This document shows positions 6,832 to 16,152 of a stretch of DNA of 64,000 nt, piece by piece. Position 1 is the stretch's first letter. Each line of letters begins with the position of its first letter. The DNA is from Celeribacter arenosi (GTDB lineage Bacteria > Pseudomonadota > Alphaproteobacteria > Rhodobacterales > Rhodobacteraceae): the NCBI RefSeq assembly GCF_039539485.1, contig NZ_BAABDF010000007.1:1240001-1304000 (forward strand), read 5' to 3'. The notes under the pieces were generated by a model. It was not told the origin of the DNA. It searched no databases and saw nothing but the letters and a program-made list of their open reading frames with translations. Both the position numbers and the translations under genes were made by a program.

Positions 6832-9227
6832 TAGAAGCTCGTCGAAATAGTCAGATCGAATGTCTGTTCGAGATCGTAGGTTTCTTTGTCCAAGGCGCGG
6901 CTAAAGTTGAAACGCAACGGGCCGATCGGAGTGGTCCAGAAAATGGACGCCCCGACGACCGAACGCCATTCACGCTCGGCACTGCCATCGGTTCCGGTGT
7001 CATCATCCAGCCCCCAAAGAGAGCCATAGTCAAAGAACAGCCCCCCACGTACGCCGTATTCTTCGGGCAGACCGAGCGGGAACACCGCCTCGAGCCGCGC
7101 AACCGCATAGTAGTTGCCGCCGAGAGCGAGACCCGTCGCCGTGTCGCGCGGACCGATTCCACCGGGTTCAAAACCACGAATGATCGACGGGCCGGTAAAG
7201 AACCGGTCGTTTACGCGCGTGCCCTGATCAGACTGGATCACACCACCTTCGATGGTCGCACGAAGGTCCACGTCTCCGTTCATGATAGTTGTAAGTGCGG
7301 AAACTTCCGCAGAGGAGCGAACGTAATCCACGTCCCCGCCCACCGCGTAATCCTGACCGAAGGCCACACGAATGCCGGTGTCCGGATTGATCCCGTCGCG
7401 GCGCGAATCCCAATCATACCGATAGCCCAGCGAATGGGTCGTCACCCGACCTGCGTCCAGATCGGCCTGAATGATCGCCGGCAATACATTCCCGTCGGGA
7501 TTGCGGATTTCACTCAGCGCGCCACGGTAGTTCACCGTAAGGCGACCACGCTCGGACACAGGGAACGTCAGGCGGGGCGAAACGCTCGCCTGGCGTTGTT
7601 CGTGATCGGCGTAGATCGGCGCAGAGGTCCCGATACCGGCGGACAGGCCAAAGGCCACATCACGACCCAAAAACGCCGGTTCGACGAAATTGAAGGACAG
7701 AGACCCATCTTCAAGCCGTGTGGTCAGGTTGAACGACAGACTCTGCCCGCGACCGAGGAAGTTGCTTTCCGAAAAACTCGCCACAAGGCTCGCGCCTTCC
7801 GCGACCGAGTAGTTGGCCCCGAAAGTGAACGATCCGGTTGGCTGTTCGTCAACATCGACGTCCACGACAACACGGTCCTGTGCGCTGCCTTCGCGGGCAT
7901 TCACGCTGGCATCCGAGAAGAACCCGAGCGCACGGATGCGGCTCGCGGCTTCACGGATTTCACGGGGGTTAAAGGGATCACCCTCAACGGTGTTGAATTG
8001 GCGGCGCACGACACGATCAAGCGTCGTCGCATTACCTTCGATATCGATGCGCTCAACAAAAACACGCGGACCGCGCACAAGGTTGAACTCGATATCGAGC
8101 GTTAGATCGCGATCATTGCGTGTCACACGCGGCTCAACCCGCAGGAAATCGATCCCGTCACGCGTCGCCAGTTGCTCCATGCGCGCGATGGCGTTTTCAA
8201 CAGCGACCGGTGAATAGGTCTGACCTTTGCGAATACGGATCAGTTTTTCAAAATCGGCAGGATCGGCCTGCGCAATCTCGGAGCTAACCGTGAGCGTTCC
8301 GAAATCATAGGGATTGCCTTCCCGCACCGTGAAGGTGAGGAAATAGGCACCACGGTCGCGCGAAAACTCCGCCGCGGCATTGAGCACTTCAAAATCGACA
8401 TAGCCGCGCGAGGTGTAGAAATCTGTCAGAACGCGTTTGTCGAATTCGACCCGGTCGGCGGCAAAAGTGTCGCGACCCACGATAAAGCGGAACAATCCGG
8501 CCTGTTTGGTTTCCAGAACACGGCGCAAACGCCCGTCAGAAAATGCGCGGTTCCCAACGAAAGAGAGCCGTTCAATTTCCACGCCGCGCGATTCCCGAAT
8601 TTCAAAAACCACATCGACGCGGTTTTCAGGGCGACGGATGATCTGTGGCGTGACGGTCGCCGCGAGCTGACCACGGGCCTCATAGGCTTCTGTGATCGCT
8701 TTTGCATCGGCCTCTACGGTTGCGGGCGAATAGACACGGCGCACGCGAGTCTGGATGAGATTGCCGATCGCGTTGTCGTCGATCACCCGATTGCCTTCAA
8801 TCGCAATGCGCGACACCACCGGAAACTCGGTGACGCGGATCACCAGTCGGCTGCCTTGCGGCACAAACTCGACAGTCTCAAAAAGTCCGGAGGCAATTAC
8901 CGCCTGATAGGCATCGTTCAACTCGGCCGCCGAGACCGTTTCACCCTGTGCAATCCCTGCATAGGAAAGGATCGTATCCGCGGAGACGCGTTGCGAGCCC
9001 TCGATCGATACAGAGGTAAAGCGGAAATCCTGTGCTTCCACCGGCCTGACAGTGCCCAACGTAAGGACGAGCGCAATGGCCGCGAAAAGCGTGAAGAGGA
9101 AGGAAAAACGCGGACGATCCGCGTGACGCGGGCCCATCGACCCAATGTTTGTAAAGGACATGGCAGCCGTCTCGATAACCCCGGTTGATATCGGAGTAAC
9201 GGCAATGTTGAGGCTTGTCAAAGCCAT
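6831..9227 (-). CDS. bamA: Outer membrane assembly factor BamA
   Basis: Central subunit of the beta-barrel assembly machine. The 798 residues contain a signal peptide ending VRPVEAQ near residue 66, five POTRA domains (from FRFTSVSIEGSQRVSADTIL to about residue 450) and a C-terminal barrel with the FIRGFEPGGIGPRD loop-6 region containing the conserved RGF motif. It ends in an aromatic strand (TFDLTISTSF). The first ATG has AGGGGGG upstream but gives a long region before the signal peptide; the ATG at 9137 is an alternative. A terminator upstream (9308-9332) means bamA probably has its own promoter. CATAAT at about 9265-9270 is a possible -10. Confidence 0.96.
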   Translation of the reverse strand: MALTSLNIAVTPISTGVIETAAMSFTNIGSMGPRHADRPRFSFLFTLFAAIALVLTLGTVRPVEAQDFRFTSVSIEGSQRVSADTILSYAGIAQGETVSAAELNDAYQAVIASGLFETVEFVPQGSRLVIRVTEFPVVSRIAIEGNRVIDDNAIGNLIQTRVRRVYSPATVEADAKAITEAYEARGQLAATVTPQIIRRPENRVDVVFEIRESRGVEIERLSFVGNRAFSDGRLRRVLETKQAGLFRFIVGRDTFAADRVEFDKRVLTDFYTSRGYVDFEVLNAAAEFSRDRGAYFLTFTVREGNPYDFGTLTVSSEIAQADPADFEKLIRIRKGQTYSPVAVENAIARMEQLATRDGIDFLRVEPRVTRNDRDLTLDIEFNLVRGPRVFVERIDIEGNATTLDRVVRRQFNTVEGDPFNPREIREAASRIRALGFFSDASVNAREGSAQDRVVVDVDVDEQPTGSFTFGANYSVAEGASLVASFSESNFLGRGQSLSFNLTTRLEDGSLSFNFVEPAFLGRDVAFGLSAGIGTSAPIYADHEQRQASVSPRLTFPVSERGRLTVNYRGALSEIRNPDGNVLPAIIQADLDAGRVTTHSLGYRYDWDSRRDGINPDTGIRVAFGQDYAVGGDVDYVRSSAEVSALTTIMNGDVDLRATIEGGVIQSDQGTRVNDRFFTGPSIIRGFEPGGIGPRDTATGLALGGNYYAVARLEAVFPLGLPEEYGVRGGLFFDYGSLWGLDDDTGTDGSAEREWRSVVGASIFWTTPIGPLRFNFSRALDKETYDLEQTFDLTISTSF

Positions 9228-9307
9228 GGGTGCCCCCCTGACCGCCGCCGCCCTGAACCGGCAGGATTATGCGCGCCCAAAAGGTCGCCCGATCAAAGAC
9301 ACTTAGC

Positions 9308-9332
9308 CAAAAAAAGACGCCCGAAGGCGTCT
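9308..9332 (-). terminator. Intrinsic terminator upstream of bamA
   Basis: On the minus strand a perfect 7-bp stem AGACGCC/GGCGTCT closes a TTCG tetraloop and is followed by a run of seven T. It would end transcripts coming from rseP and the small ORF before bamA, splitting the envelope gene cluster into two transcription units. Confidence 0.85.
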
Positions 9333-9391
9333 GTTCATCACCCGCACATCACGCAGGTTATCGGTTGTGATTTCCGCTCAGAGTAAACTCT

Positions 9392-9523
9392 TCAGAGGAA
9401 ATATTGGCCAAAGAACGACCCTGCCACGAGTGCCAGAGCAATTGTGCCACCATAGAGCAACCGGTCCCAATTGAGTTCAGCCAGCTGGCTCAGGCTTTGA
9501 TAGCTGTCACGGATTACAATCAT
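9392..9523 (-). CDS. Small membrane protein between rseP and bamA
   Basis: A 43-residue ORF beginning MIVIRDSYQSLSQLAELNWD and ending with one hydrophobic span (YGGTIALALVAGSFFGQYF). The ATG at 9523 has a clear GGGAGAGG Shine-Dalgarno seven bases away; a longer frame from 9580 lacks one. A strong terminator follows directly, so the ORF is the last gene of the rseP transcript. No family recognised. The layout (short polar helix plus one membrane helix) suggests an inner-membrane peptide, possibly linked to RseP or membrane protease activity by position only. Confidence 0.65.
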   Translation of the reverse strand: MIVIRDSYQSLSQLAELNWDRLLYGGTIALALVAGSFFGQYFL

Positions 9524-9649
9524 GATTTTTCCTCTCCCACCAGAAACGTCCCGCCTGATAAGTGCGAAACCACCCGACATTCGCCGGATGTAGTCACTTT
9601 TTAGGCGGCAAATGTGGCCAGATTTGGGCTGAACTTGGCAGGAATTTGG

Positions 9650-10984
9650 TCATATGCAGAAGAAATCGGCACCCAAACCGAGGAACATCAAGGTCACGAT
9701 CACCACGAGGCCAATGGTCATCATGATCCCGACGGCCCGCTCCGGCAGAGGTTTGCCGCGCACCGCTTCATAGGCGTAAAACACCAGATGCCCCCCATCG
9801 AGAACGGGGATCGGGAACAGGTTGATCAGACCGATCGCCGTCGAAATCAGGGCGACCGTCGAAATGAAACTCGCCGTTCCCTGAGAGGCCATGGTCGATA
9901 CCGTGTTCGCAATGCCAACCGGACCGGTGAGGTTACAGGTCGAAATCGACCCCGTGATCATGTGGTAAAGGCCAGACAGGTTGAGTTTGATGAGTTCCCA
10001 AACGTTCGTCGTGCCGATTTTCAGGGCTTCGAAAACGCCGACCGGCTCTGTTCCCACGGTAAACAGGTTGGATCCGGTGATCCCGATGAGCCAACGGGTC
10101 TCAAAACCGCCATCAGCCACGGGTAGATCCCGCGATCGCGCCTTCAATGTGGTGTCGAAACTTTCCCCGTCCCGCCAGATTGTCAGCGTAACGGGCTGAC
10201 CGGCAGCGGCCGCGACGATGTCCTGAAGTTGATAAAAGCTGTTGAGTTTGAGCGTGTCCGCGTGGGTGACAACATCCCCGACCTTCAACCCCGCGTCACC
10301 GGCGGCGGATTTGGGCGAGATGCCTCCGACAATCACCGGCAGCGGATGCGGCGCCTCTACCTCAATTTCCGCGCCCTCGCGCAAAACCGAATAGGTCATA
10401 GAGGCCACTGGAGGTAAATCCTGCAGGAAAGGTCCAAATTCATCGAGGTCAGGCACTGGGGTGCCATCAATGGCCAGGATGACATCGCCTGTCTGCAGCG
10501 CGACTTCTGTCGGCATGGCATGGACTTCATCTACGATCAGACGATCGCCCATTTGCCCGTTAAGCAGGACAAAACCGGCAAAAACGAGTGCGGAGAAGAT
10601 GAAATTGAACATCGGGCCTGCCGCGACCGTGACCGTGCGCGCCCATAGCGGTGCACCGGGCATGGTGTGGCGACGTTGTTCTTCGGGCAAGGCATCAACC
10701 GCATGGGCATTGGGCGCAGAGGCCGCATTGGCGTCACCGGCAAATTTCACATAGCCACCCAATGGGATCGCCGCGATTTGCCAGACCGTGCCGCGTTTGT
10801 CCGTCCGCTGCACCAAAGGTTTGCCGAACCCGAGCGAGAAGACATCCGCATGAATTCCCGACCAGCGTCCGACAATGTAATGCCCGTATTCGTGCACGGC
10901 CACGATGATCGACAACGCGAGGACGAAAAAGACCACGGTAAAAGCGGTGCCGCCTAGTGAAGAAAAGATGCTCGCAAAATCCAT
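9650..10984 (-). CDS. rseP: RIP metalloprotease RseP
   Basis: Site-2 intramembrane zinc protease that cuts anti-sigma factors or signal peptides inside the membrane. The 444 residues carry HEYGH at residues 31-35 in the first membrane helix, a periplasmic PDZ region (GISPKSAAGDAGLKVGDVVTHAD) and the second metal motif NLFPIPVLDGGHL near the C terminus. Its place between dxr and bamA is standard in proteobacteria. Confidence 0.96.
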   Translation of the reverse strand: MDFASIFSSLGGTAFTVVFFVLALSIIVAVHEYGHYIVGRWSGIHADVFSLGFGKPLVQRTDKRGTVWQIAAIPLGGYVKFAGDANAASAPNAHAVDALPEEQRRHTMPGAPLWARTVTVAAGPMFNFIFSALVFAGFVLLNGQMGDRLIVDEVHAMPTEVALQTGDVILAIDGTPVPDLDEFGPFLQDLPPVASMTYSVLREGAEIEVEAPHPLPVIVGGISPKSAAGDAGLKVGDVVTHADTLKLNSFYQLQDIVAAAAGQPVTLTIWRDGESFDTTLKARSRDLPVADGGFETRWLIGITGSNLFTVGTEPVGVFEALKIGTTNVWELIKLNLSGLYHMITGSISTCNLTGPVGIANTVSTMASQGTASFISTVALISTAIGLINLFPIPVLDGGHLVFYAYEAVRGKPLPERAVGIMMTIGLVVIVTLMFLGLGADFFCI

Positions 10985-11003
10985 AACGTCCCGTTCAGAT
11001 TAT

Positions 11004-12170
11004 TCAGTTTGTGCCTGATGCCTCAAAAACCCGCGCGCGCGCCTCTGAATCAGATTCTCTTACGGTATCCAGTGTTATTGAGCCTTTTCCAAGGCCAACA
11101 CCCGATGACATTTCGGCGAGGACCCGTTCGACAAGGATCGCCATATCGGTGAATGCAATTTTTTCGGCGATGAACAGGTCGAGCGCCGCCTCTTTTGCTG
11201 CGTTGAATACTGCGCCAGCCAACCCGCCCGTCTCCATGACTTCGCGCGCCAGTCGCAGTGCCGGAAAACGGCGCTCATCGGGGGCCTCGAAATGAAGCGT
11301 CCCGAGGGCTGCCAGATCGAGCCGCGCGACTGGCAACATGCGCCGGTCCGGATGGTGCAATGCATATCCGATCGCGTGGCGCATGTCGGGAACACCGAGA
11401 TGGGCCATGAGCGCGCCGTCGCAAAACCCGACCAGCGCATGCACTGTCGATCCGGGATGGACCAGAACTTCGATCTGCGCTGGGACAACCCCAAAGAACT
11501 CTTTTGTTTCAATAATTTCCAGCGCCTTGTTAAACATGGATGCGCTATCGATCGTGATCCGCTGCCCCATATCCCATGATGGATGCTTGAGAGCCTGCGA
11601 CAGTGTCGCCTGTTCGAGCTGGGCGTGGCTCCAGTCGCGAAATGGCCCGCCGGACGCGGTTATGATGATCCGCTCAACCGATTGGATGTCTTCCCCGACC
11701 AGCGCCTGAAAAACTGCCGAATGCTCGCTATCAACGGGCAAGACCTTCGTGCCATGCGCCTTTGCGGTTTCCATCAAAAGCGGTCCGGCGGTGACAAGGC
11801 TCTCCTTGTTGGCCAGCGCCAGTGTCGTGCCCTGCGCCAGAGCGGTCATCCCCGGTGCGAGACCCGCCGCGCCGACAATGGCCGACATGATCCAATCCGC
11901 AGGGCGTGCCGCCGCTTCAACCAATGCGGCCTCACCTGCTGCAGCTTCAATCCCCGTTCCGGCCAAGGCATCGCGCAGCGCGGGCAGACGATCTTCATAG
12001 CAGGTGACAGCGACCTCAGCACAGAGTGCGCGCGCATCATGGGCCAAAAGGTCCACGTTGGCCCCACCCGTCAGCGCCACCACATCATAGGACTGTGCAT
12101 CGCGGCGGATCAGATCGATGGTCGATTGACCGATCGATCCCGTAGACCCGAAAATGGACACCCGCCGCAT
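11004..12170 (-). CDS. dxr: 1-deoxy-D-xylulose 5-phosphate reductoisomerase
   Basis: Second enzyme of the MEP isoprenoid pathway; converts DXP to MEP with NADPH and supplies the precursor for UppS encoded nearby. The 388 residues show the NADPH motif FGSTGSIGQSTID, the metal site VDSEHSAVFQAL and the substrate loop TASGGPF. A GTG at 12176 overlaps the cdsA stop (GTGA) and may be the real start. The ATG at 12170 gives the usual N terminus MRRVSIFGSTGSIG. Confidence 0.96.
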   Translation of the reverse strand: MRRVSIFGSTGSIGQSTIDLIRRDAQSYDVVALTGGANVDLLAHDARALCAEVAVTCYEDRLPALRDALAGTGIEAAAGEAALVEAAARPADWIMSAIVGAAGLAPGMTALAQGTTLALANKESLVTAGPLLMETAKAHGTKVLPVDSEHSAVFQALVGEDIQSVERIIITASGGPFRDWSHAQLEQATLSQALKHPSWDMGQRITIDSASMFNKALEIIETKEFFGVVPAQIEVLVHPGSTVHALVGFCDGALMAHLGVPDMRHAIGYALHHPDRRMLPVARLDLAALGTLHFEAPDERRFPALRLAREVMETGGLAGAVFNAAKEAALDLFIAEKIAFTDMAILVERVLAEMSSGVGLGKGSITLDTVRESDSEARARVFEASGTN

Positions 12171-12172
12171 GG

Positions 12173-12847
12173 TCACATCAACCCCATCAGGAACACCAGG
12201 GCGCCAACGGCAATCAACGCATCAAACCGGTCAAGGACGCCACCATGACCCGGGATCAGGTTCGAGCTGTCTTTGACACCCATGCGCCGCTTTAACGCGC
12301 TCTCGAAGATATCGCCCATCTGGCTCGCGAAAGAGAGCGCCATCGCACCGATCACCGCGACCCAAAGCGCGATCTTAAGATCCATGAGAGGTGCAACAAT
12401 CAGGGCGAGGATCGCAGCCCCGGCCCATCCACCCAGAATACCCGCCCAAGTTTTCTTCGGGCTGATCCGCGGCCAGAATTTGGCCCCGCCAAGCGCGCGC
12501 CCAACGAAATACCCCAAGGTGTCTGTGACCACGACAAGCGCAATGATCATAGCCACACCACTGATTCCAAAGGCAAACCGCAAACCGATCAGGCCCAATG
12601 CACCCACACAGAGCAAAATCCCGTAGGCCACCAACCACAGCACATCCGACTGACCAATTCCGCCCACGGCCGACGTCGCGCGCGCCATGCAAACCAGTTC
12701 CCAGACACCCACAACCACGATGAGGCAGGCGAGCGCAAAAAAGGTCCATTTGCTGATGAGTAGCGCGGCGAGCCCGATCAAAAACATCACGAACGCAGAC
12801 GTCACCCGCACACCAAGATCGCCCCAGCGATCACGAATACGACTCAT
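12173..12847 (-). CDS. cdsA: Phosphatidate cytidylyltransferase CdsA
   Basis: Integral membrane enzyme that makes CDP-diacylglycerol, the precursor of all major phospholipids. The 224 residues are shorter than the roughly 270-285 of E. coli, mainly for lack of N-terminal helices. The C-terminal signature is intact: SFASQMGDIFESALKRRMGVKDSSNLIPGHGGVLDRFDAL. Several hydrophobic helices precede it. The start overlaps the uppS stop by four bases. Confidence 0.94.
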   Translation of the reverse strand: MSRIRDRWGDLGVRVTSAFVMFLIGLAALLISKWTFFALACLIVVVGVWELVCMARATSAVGGIGQSDVLWLVAYGILLCVGALGLIGLRFAFGISGVAMIIALVVVTDTLGYFVGRALGGAKFWPRISPKKTWAGILGGWAGAAILALIVAPLMDLKIALWVAVIGAMALSFASQMGDIFESALKRRMGVKDSSNLIPGHGGVLDRFDALIAVGALVFLMGLM

Positions 12848-13560
12848 GCCTTGACCCCACCAAACCGGCGGTCACGATCCGCGTATCGGGAGATACATTC
12901 GGTGAACACATCGACCGAGAAATCCGGCCACAGGGTATCGATGAATTCGTATTCGGAATAGGCCGACTGCCAGAGCAGGAAGTTGGAAATTCTGGCTTCA
13001 CCCGAGGTGCGGATCACCAAATCGGGATCGGGCAGAACGCGGGTATCAAGGTATGAGGTCAGCGTAACCTCGTTCACGGTCTCCGGATCGAGCGTCCCTG
13101 CCCCCACATCCCGCGCCATCTCGCGCACTGCACGGGCCACCTCGTCGCGGCCGCCGTAGTTGATGGCGATGGTCAGGTGAACTTTGGTGTTCCCGGATGT
13201 GACCGTTTCGAGTTCATCCATCAACGCGACCAGTTTTTTGTCGAGCCGGAGCCGATCCCCGATGAAGCGGACGCGCACGCCTTCCGCGATCAGATCCTTC
13301 ATCTCACCTGTAATGTACCGGCGAAAGAGGGACATAAGGCCCGACACCTCGGTCTGGGTCCGTTTCCAGTTCTCGGTCGAAAAGGCAAAAATGGTGAGAT
13401 ATTCGACGCCCAGTTCAGGGCAGGCACGCACGATGTCTTTCACGCGCTTGGCGCCGGCATGGTGACCGAAGAGACGCGGTTTGCCGCGGGCCTGCGCCCA
13501 TCGGCCATTGCCGTCCATAATCACGGCGACATGTTTAGGGCCAACGCCAGCTTCCGCCAA
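12844..13560 (-). CDS. uppS: Undecaprenyl diphosphate synthase UppS
   Basis: Cis-prenyltransferase that makes the C55 lipid carrier for peptidoglycan and other envelope polymers. The 238 residues contain VAVIMDGNGRWAQARG with the catalytic Asp, GHHAGAKRVKDIV, FAFSTENWKR and the C-terminal DLVIRTSGEARISNFLLWQSAYSE. The predicted start is TTG at 13560, preceded by GGGGAGG at five bases. An ATG only occurs inside the active-site motif, so a non-ATG start is likely. Confidence 0.95.
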   Translation of the reverse strand: MAEAGVGPKHVAVIMDGNGRWAQARGKPRLFGHHAGAKRVKDIVRACPELGVEYLTIFAFSTENWKRTQTEVSGLMSLFRRYITGEMKDLIAEGVRVRFIGDRLRLDKKLVALMDELETVTSGNTKVHLTIAINYGGRDEVARAVREMARDVGAGTLDPETVNEVTLTSYLDTRVLPDPDLVIRTSGEARISNFLLWQSAYSEYEFIDTLWPDFSVDVFTECISRYADRDRRFGGVKA

Positions 13561-13677
13561 TTCAGCCTCCCCTTCCTGTCACCTTACCGGACCAACGCCC
13601 CAAAAGGCATCGCCTTCGGGTCGTGGCGCAAACATTAAAACGATCACACCGGTCCTCCCGACCGACGCAACCCGCAC

Positions 13678-14241
13678 TTATACCTGCATGATCTCTTCTT
13701 GCTTGTGCTCAAGCATGTCGTCGACCTTTTTGATGTAGGTATCGGTGAGTTCCTGCACCTCGGATTCCCAGATTTTCTGGTCGTCCTCGGACATCCCGTC
13801 GCCTTTGGCCTTTTTGATCTGCTCCATCCCGTCACGACGCACATTGCGCACAGCCACGCGGGCGTGTTCTGCATAGTGACCGGCCACTTTGGTGAGTTCA
13901 CGGCGGCGTTCTTCGTTCAACTCGGGAATCGGCAACATGATGATGGTGCCGTTGAGCTGTGGGTTGATGCCCAAACCGCTTTCGCGGATGGCTTTTTCAA
14001 CCTTCCCGACGAGCGCCTTGTCCCAAACGTTGATCGTCACCATCCGGGGTTCGGGCACGTTGACGGTGCCAACCTGATTAATGGGGGTCATCTGGCCATA
14101 GGCGTCGACCTGAACAGGCTCCAACATTGCAGACGATGCACGGCCGGTGCGCAGGGACGCGAATTCGGTGCGCAAATTTGCCAATGTCCCATCCATCCGG
14201 CGCATAAGATCGTCGGTATCAAGTTCAAATTCCTCAGACAT
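13678..14241 (-). CDS. frr: Ribosome recycling factor
   Basis: Splits post-termination ribosomes together with EF-G. The 187 residues span the full family: a long helix LRTEFASLRTGRASSAML, the beta domain (YGQMTPINQVGTVNVPEPRMV, NPQLNGTIIMLPIPELNEERR), and the C-terminal helices ending KQEEIMQV. AAGGGGAG precedes the ATG. It lies 59 nt downstream of pyrH. Confidence 0.97.
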   Translation of the reverse strand: MSEEFELDTDDLMRRMDGTLANLRTEFASLRTGRASSAMLEPVQVDAYGQMTPINQVGTVNVPEPRMVTINVWDKALVGKVEKAIRESGLGINPQLNGTIIMLPIPELNEERRRELTKVAGHYAEHARVAVRNVRRDGMEQIKKAKGDGMSEDDQKIWESEVQELTDTYIKKVDDMLEHKQEEIMQV

Positions 14242-14300
14242 CGGGCTCCCCTTCGTAACGTTCTTGTCGCGCTCAGCGCGCGGTCGCGCCGCTTATAGCC

Positions 14301-15041
14301 CTAGCCATGCACGATTGTATAGGTGCCTTCTCCCGCGAGAATCCCGCGGAAACCACCCGGCTCGTCGAGCGAAAAAACAATCAACGGCAAATTATTGTCA
14401 CGCGCCAGCGCAATCGCGGAGGCATCCATGACCTTGAGGTGCTTGGACAGCACTTCGTCATAGGTGACATCATCGTAACGCTTCGCATCCGCATGGGTTT
14501 TCGGGTCCTTGTCGTAAACACCATCAACACCGTTTTTGCCCATGAAGATCGCCTCACAGCTCATTTCACTGGCCCGCAGCGTCGCCGCCGTATCGGTCGT
14601 AAAATAGGGGTTGCCCGTGCCTGCCGCAAAAATACAAATCCGCCCTTTTTCAAGGTGTCGCACAGCGCGACGGCGAATGTAGGGTTCGGCCACTTCGTTC
14701 ATGGTGATCGCTGAAATCACGCGCGTGTGGATTTTCAGCGCCTCAAGCGCCGCCTGCATCCCAAGCGCGTTCATGACCGTGGCCAGCATGCCCATATAGT
14801 CGGCCGTGGTGCGTTCCATCCCCTGTGCAGAGCCCTGAAGCCCGCGGAAAATATTCCCGCCACCAATGACCATGCAGATTTCGACGCCCATGTCGTGGAC
14901 GGTTTTGACCTCGCGCGCGATGCGTTCGACTGTGGGTGGATGCAGGCCAAATGCCTGGTCGCCCATCAGCGCCTCACCCGAGATTTTCAACAAAACACGT
15001 TTGTAGGTCGTGGAAGGTTGATCCTGTTCCGCGTTGCTCAT
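14301..15041 (-). CDS. pyrH: UMP kinase PyrH
   Basis: Hexameric amino-acid-kinase-fold enzyme that phosphorylates UMP to UDP. The 246 residues contain KRVLLKISGEALMG, the phosphate loop MVIGGGNIFRG, ERTTADYMGMLATVMNAL and the IFAAGTGNPYFTTDTAAALRA-type region (here TAATLRASE). The start MSNAEQDQ at 15041 has AAGGCGG upstream. The long frame to 15128 would run into the divergent miaA leader. First gene of the pyrH-frr-uppS series. Confidence 0.96.
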   Translation of the reverse strand: MSNAEQDQPSTTYKRVLLKISGEALMGDQAFGLHPPTVERIAREVKTVHDMGVEICMVIGGGNIFRGLQGSAQGMERTTADYMGMLATVMNALGMQAALEALKIHTRVISAITMNEVAEPYIRRRAVRHLEKGRICIFAAGTGNPYFTTDTAATLRASEMSCEAIFMGKNGVDGVYDKDPKTHADAKRYDDVTYDEVLSKHLKVMDASAIALARDNNLPLIVFSLDEPGGFRGILAGEGTYTIVHG

Positions 15042-15143
15042 GGGGGGTCCCGCCTTGTATGTCCGTGATTGCGCGTCAAAATGATCCAAAACCGGCAGAG
15101 TATCAATGCACCTTGCGACAAAATTCACGCCACGGCATCCGAC

Positions 15144-16034
15144 ATGATCCCTAAAGGCCTTTCATCAGAGCAGCCAGTCCTGATCGCGGGACCGACCGCA
15201 TCGGGAAAATCCGCGCTGGCGCTTGAAATCGCCACCACCCAAGGTGGCGTGATCGTCAATGCCGACGCCTTGCAGGTTTACGCGAATTGGCGGGTTCTTT
15301 CCGCGCGCCCGTCCGCAGCCGAAGAAGCCATTTGCGCCCATGCTCTCTACGGCCATGTGCCCTATGATGCGCCCTACTCCGCTGGGCACTGGCTACGCGA
15401 TGTCGCGCCCTGGATCGAAGGCCGCGAGCGCGCGATAATTGTTGGCGGCACCGGATTGAACTTTGCCGCCTTGACCGAAGGACTGGCTGAAATCCCGCCG
15501 ACCCCCGATGACATTCGCCAAAGTGCGGACCGGATTCGCGCACATTCCGGTAGTCATGCCGACCTTCTCGACGACCTTGACCGCGAAGATCCCAAAACGG
15601 CGGGCCGGATTGACCGATTGAATCCGATGCGCGTTCAACGGGCGTGGGAAGTCCTGCGCGCCACCGGAAAAGGCCTCGCGGACTGGCAGGACGATACGCC
15701 GCCGCCTCTTTTGCCGGTGGAGACATGCTATCCGATCGTAATGGATGCGGATCGCGACTGGCTCGCCGCGCGCATCGAACGCCGCTTTGACACGATGCTC
15801 GCGGCGGGCGCATTGGACGAAGTTCGCGCGAATCTCGCCGATTGGGACCCCTCACGGCCCTCCTCAAAAGCGATTGGTGCGCCTGAACTCGTCGCCTATC
15901 TGCGCAACGAAATGACTCTGGATGAGGCGCGGGAGGCCGCGATTATCGCCACACGCCAATATGCAAAGCGTCAGCGCACGTGGTTTAGAGCCCGCATGGG
16001 CGGCTACCACAAGATATCGCTCCCCGCGGCATAA
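15144..16034 (+). CDS. miaA: tRNA dimethylallyltransferase MiaA
   Basis: Adds an isopentenyl group to A37 of tRNAs that read UNN codons, using DMAPP. The 296 residues have the P-loop VLIAGPTASGKSALA, the catalytic NADALQVYANWRVL (family D-S-x-Q is DALQ here), VGGTGLNFAALTEGL, and the DRLNPMRVQRAWEVL and TRQYAKRQRTWFRAR segments. The start MIPKGLSSEQ at 15144 fits family N termini; an upstream in-frame ATG-like codon at 15069 is less likely. Divergent from pyrH with about 100 nt between. Confidence 0.95.
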   Translation: MIPKGLSSEQPVLIAGPTASGKSALALEIATTQGGVIVNADALQVYANWRVLSARPSAAEEAICAHALYGHVPYDAPYSAGHWLRDVAPWIEGRERAIIVGGTGLNFAALTEGLAEIPPTPDDIRQSADRIRAHSGSHADLLDDLDREDPKTAGRIDRLNPMRVQRAWEVLRATGKGLADWQDDTPPPLLPVETCYPIVMDADRDWLAARIERRFDTMLAAGALDEVRANLADWDPSRPSSKAIGAPELVAYLRNEMTLDEAREAAIIATRQYAKRQRTWFRARMGGYHKISLPAA

Positions 16035-16152
16035 ATTGCGGCAGGCACCACAGCACACCATATCTCATTGATTTCCCACATTTTCTTTGACTCACCACAA
16101 CCCCAATCCCTAGTTTTGCACGAAACGAACAATTCGCAGTTCTGAGGGTGGA

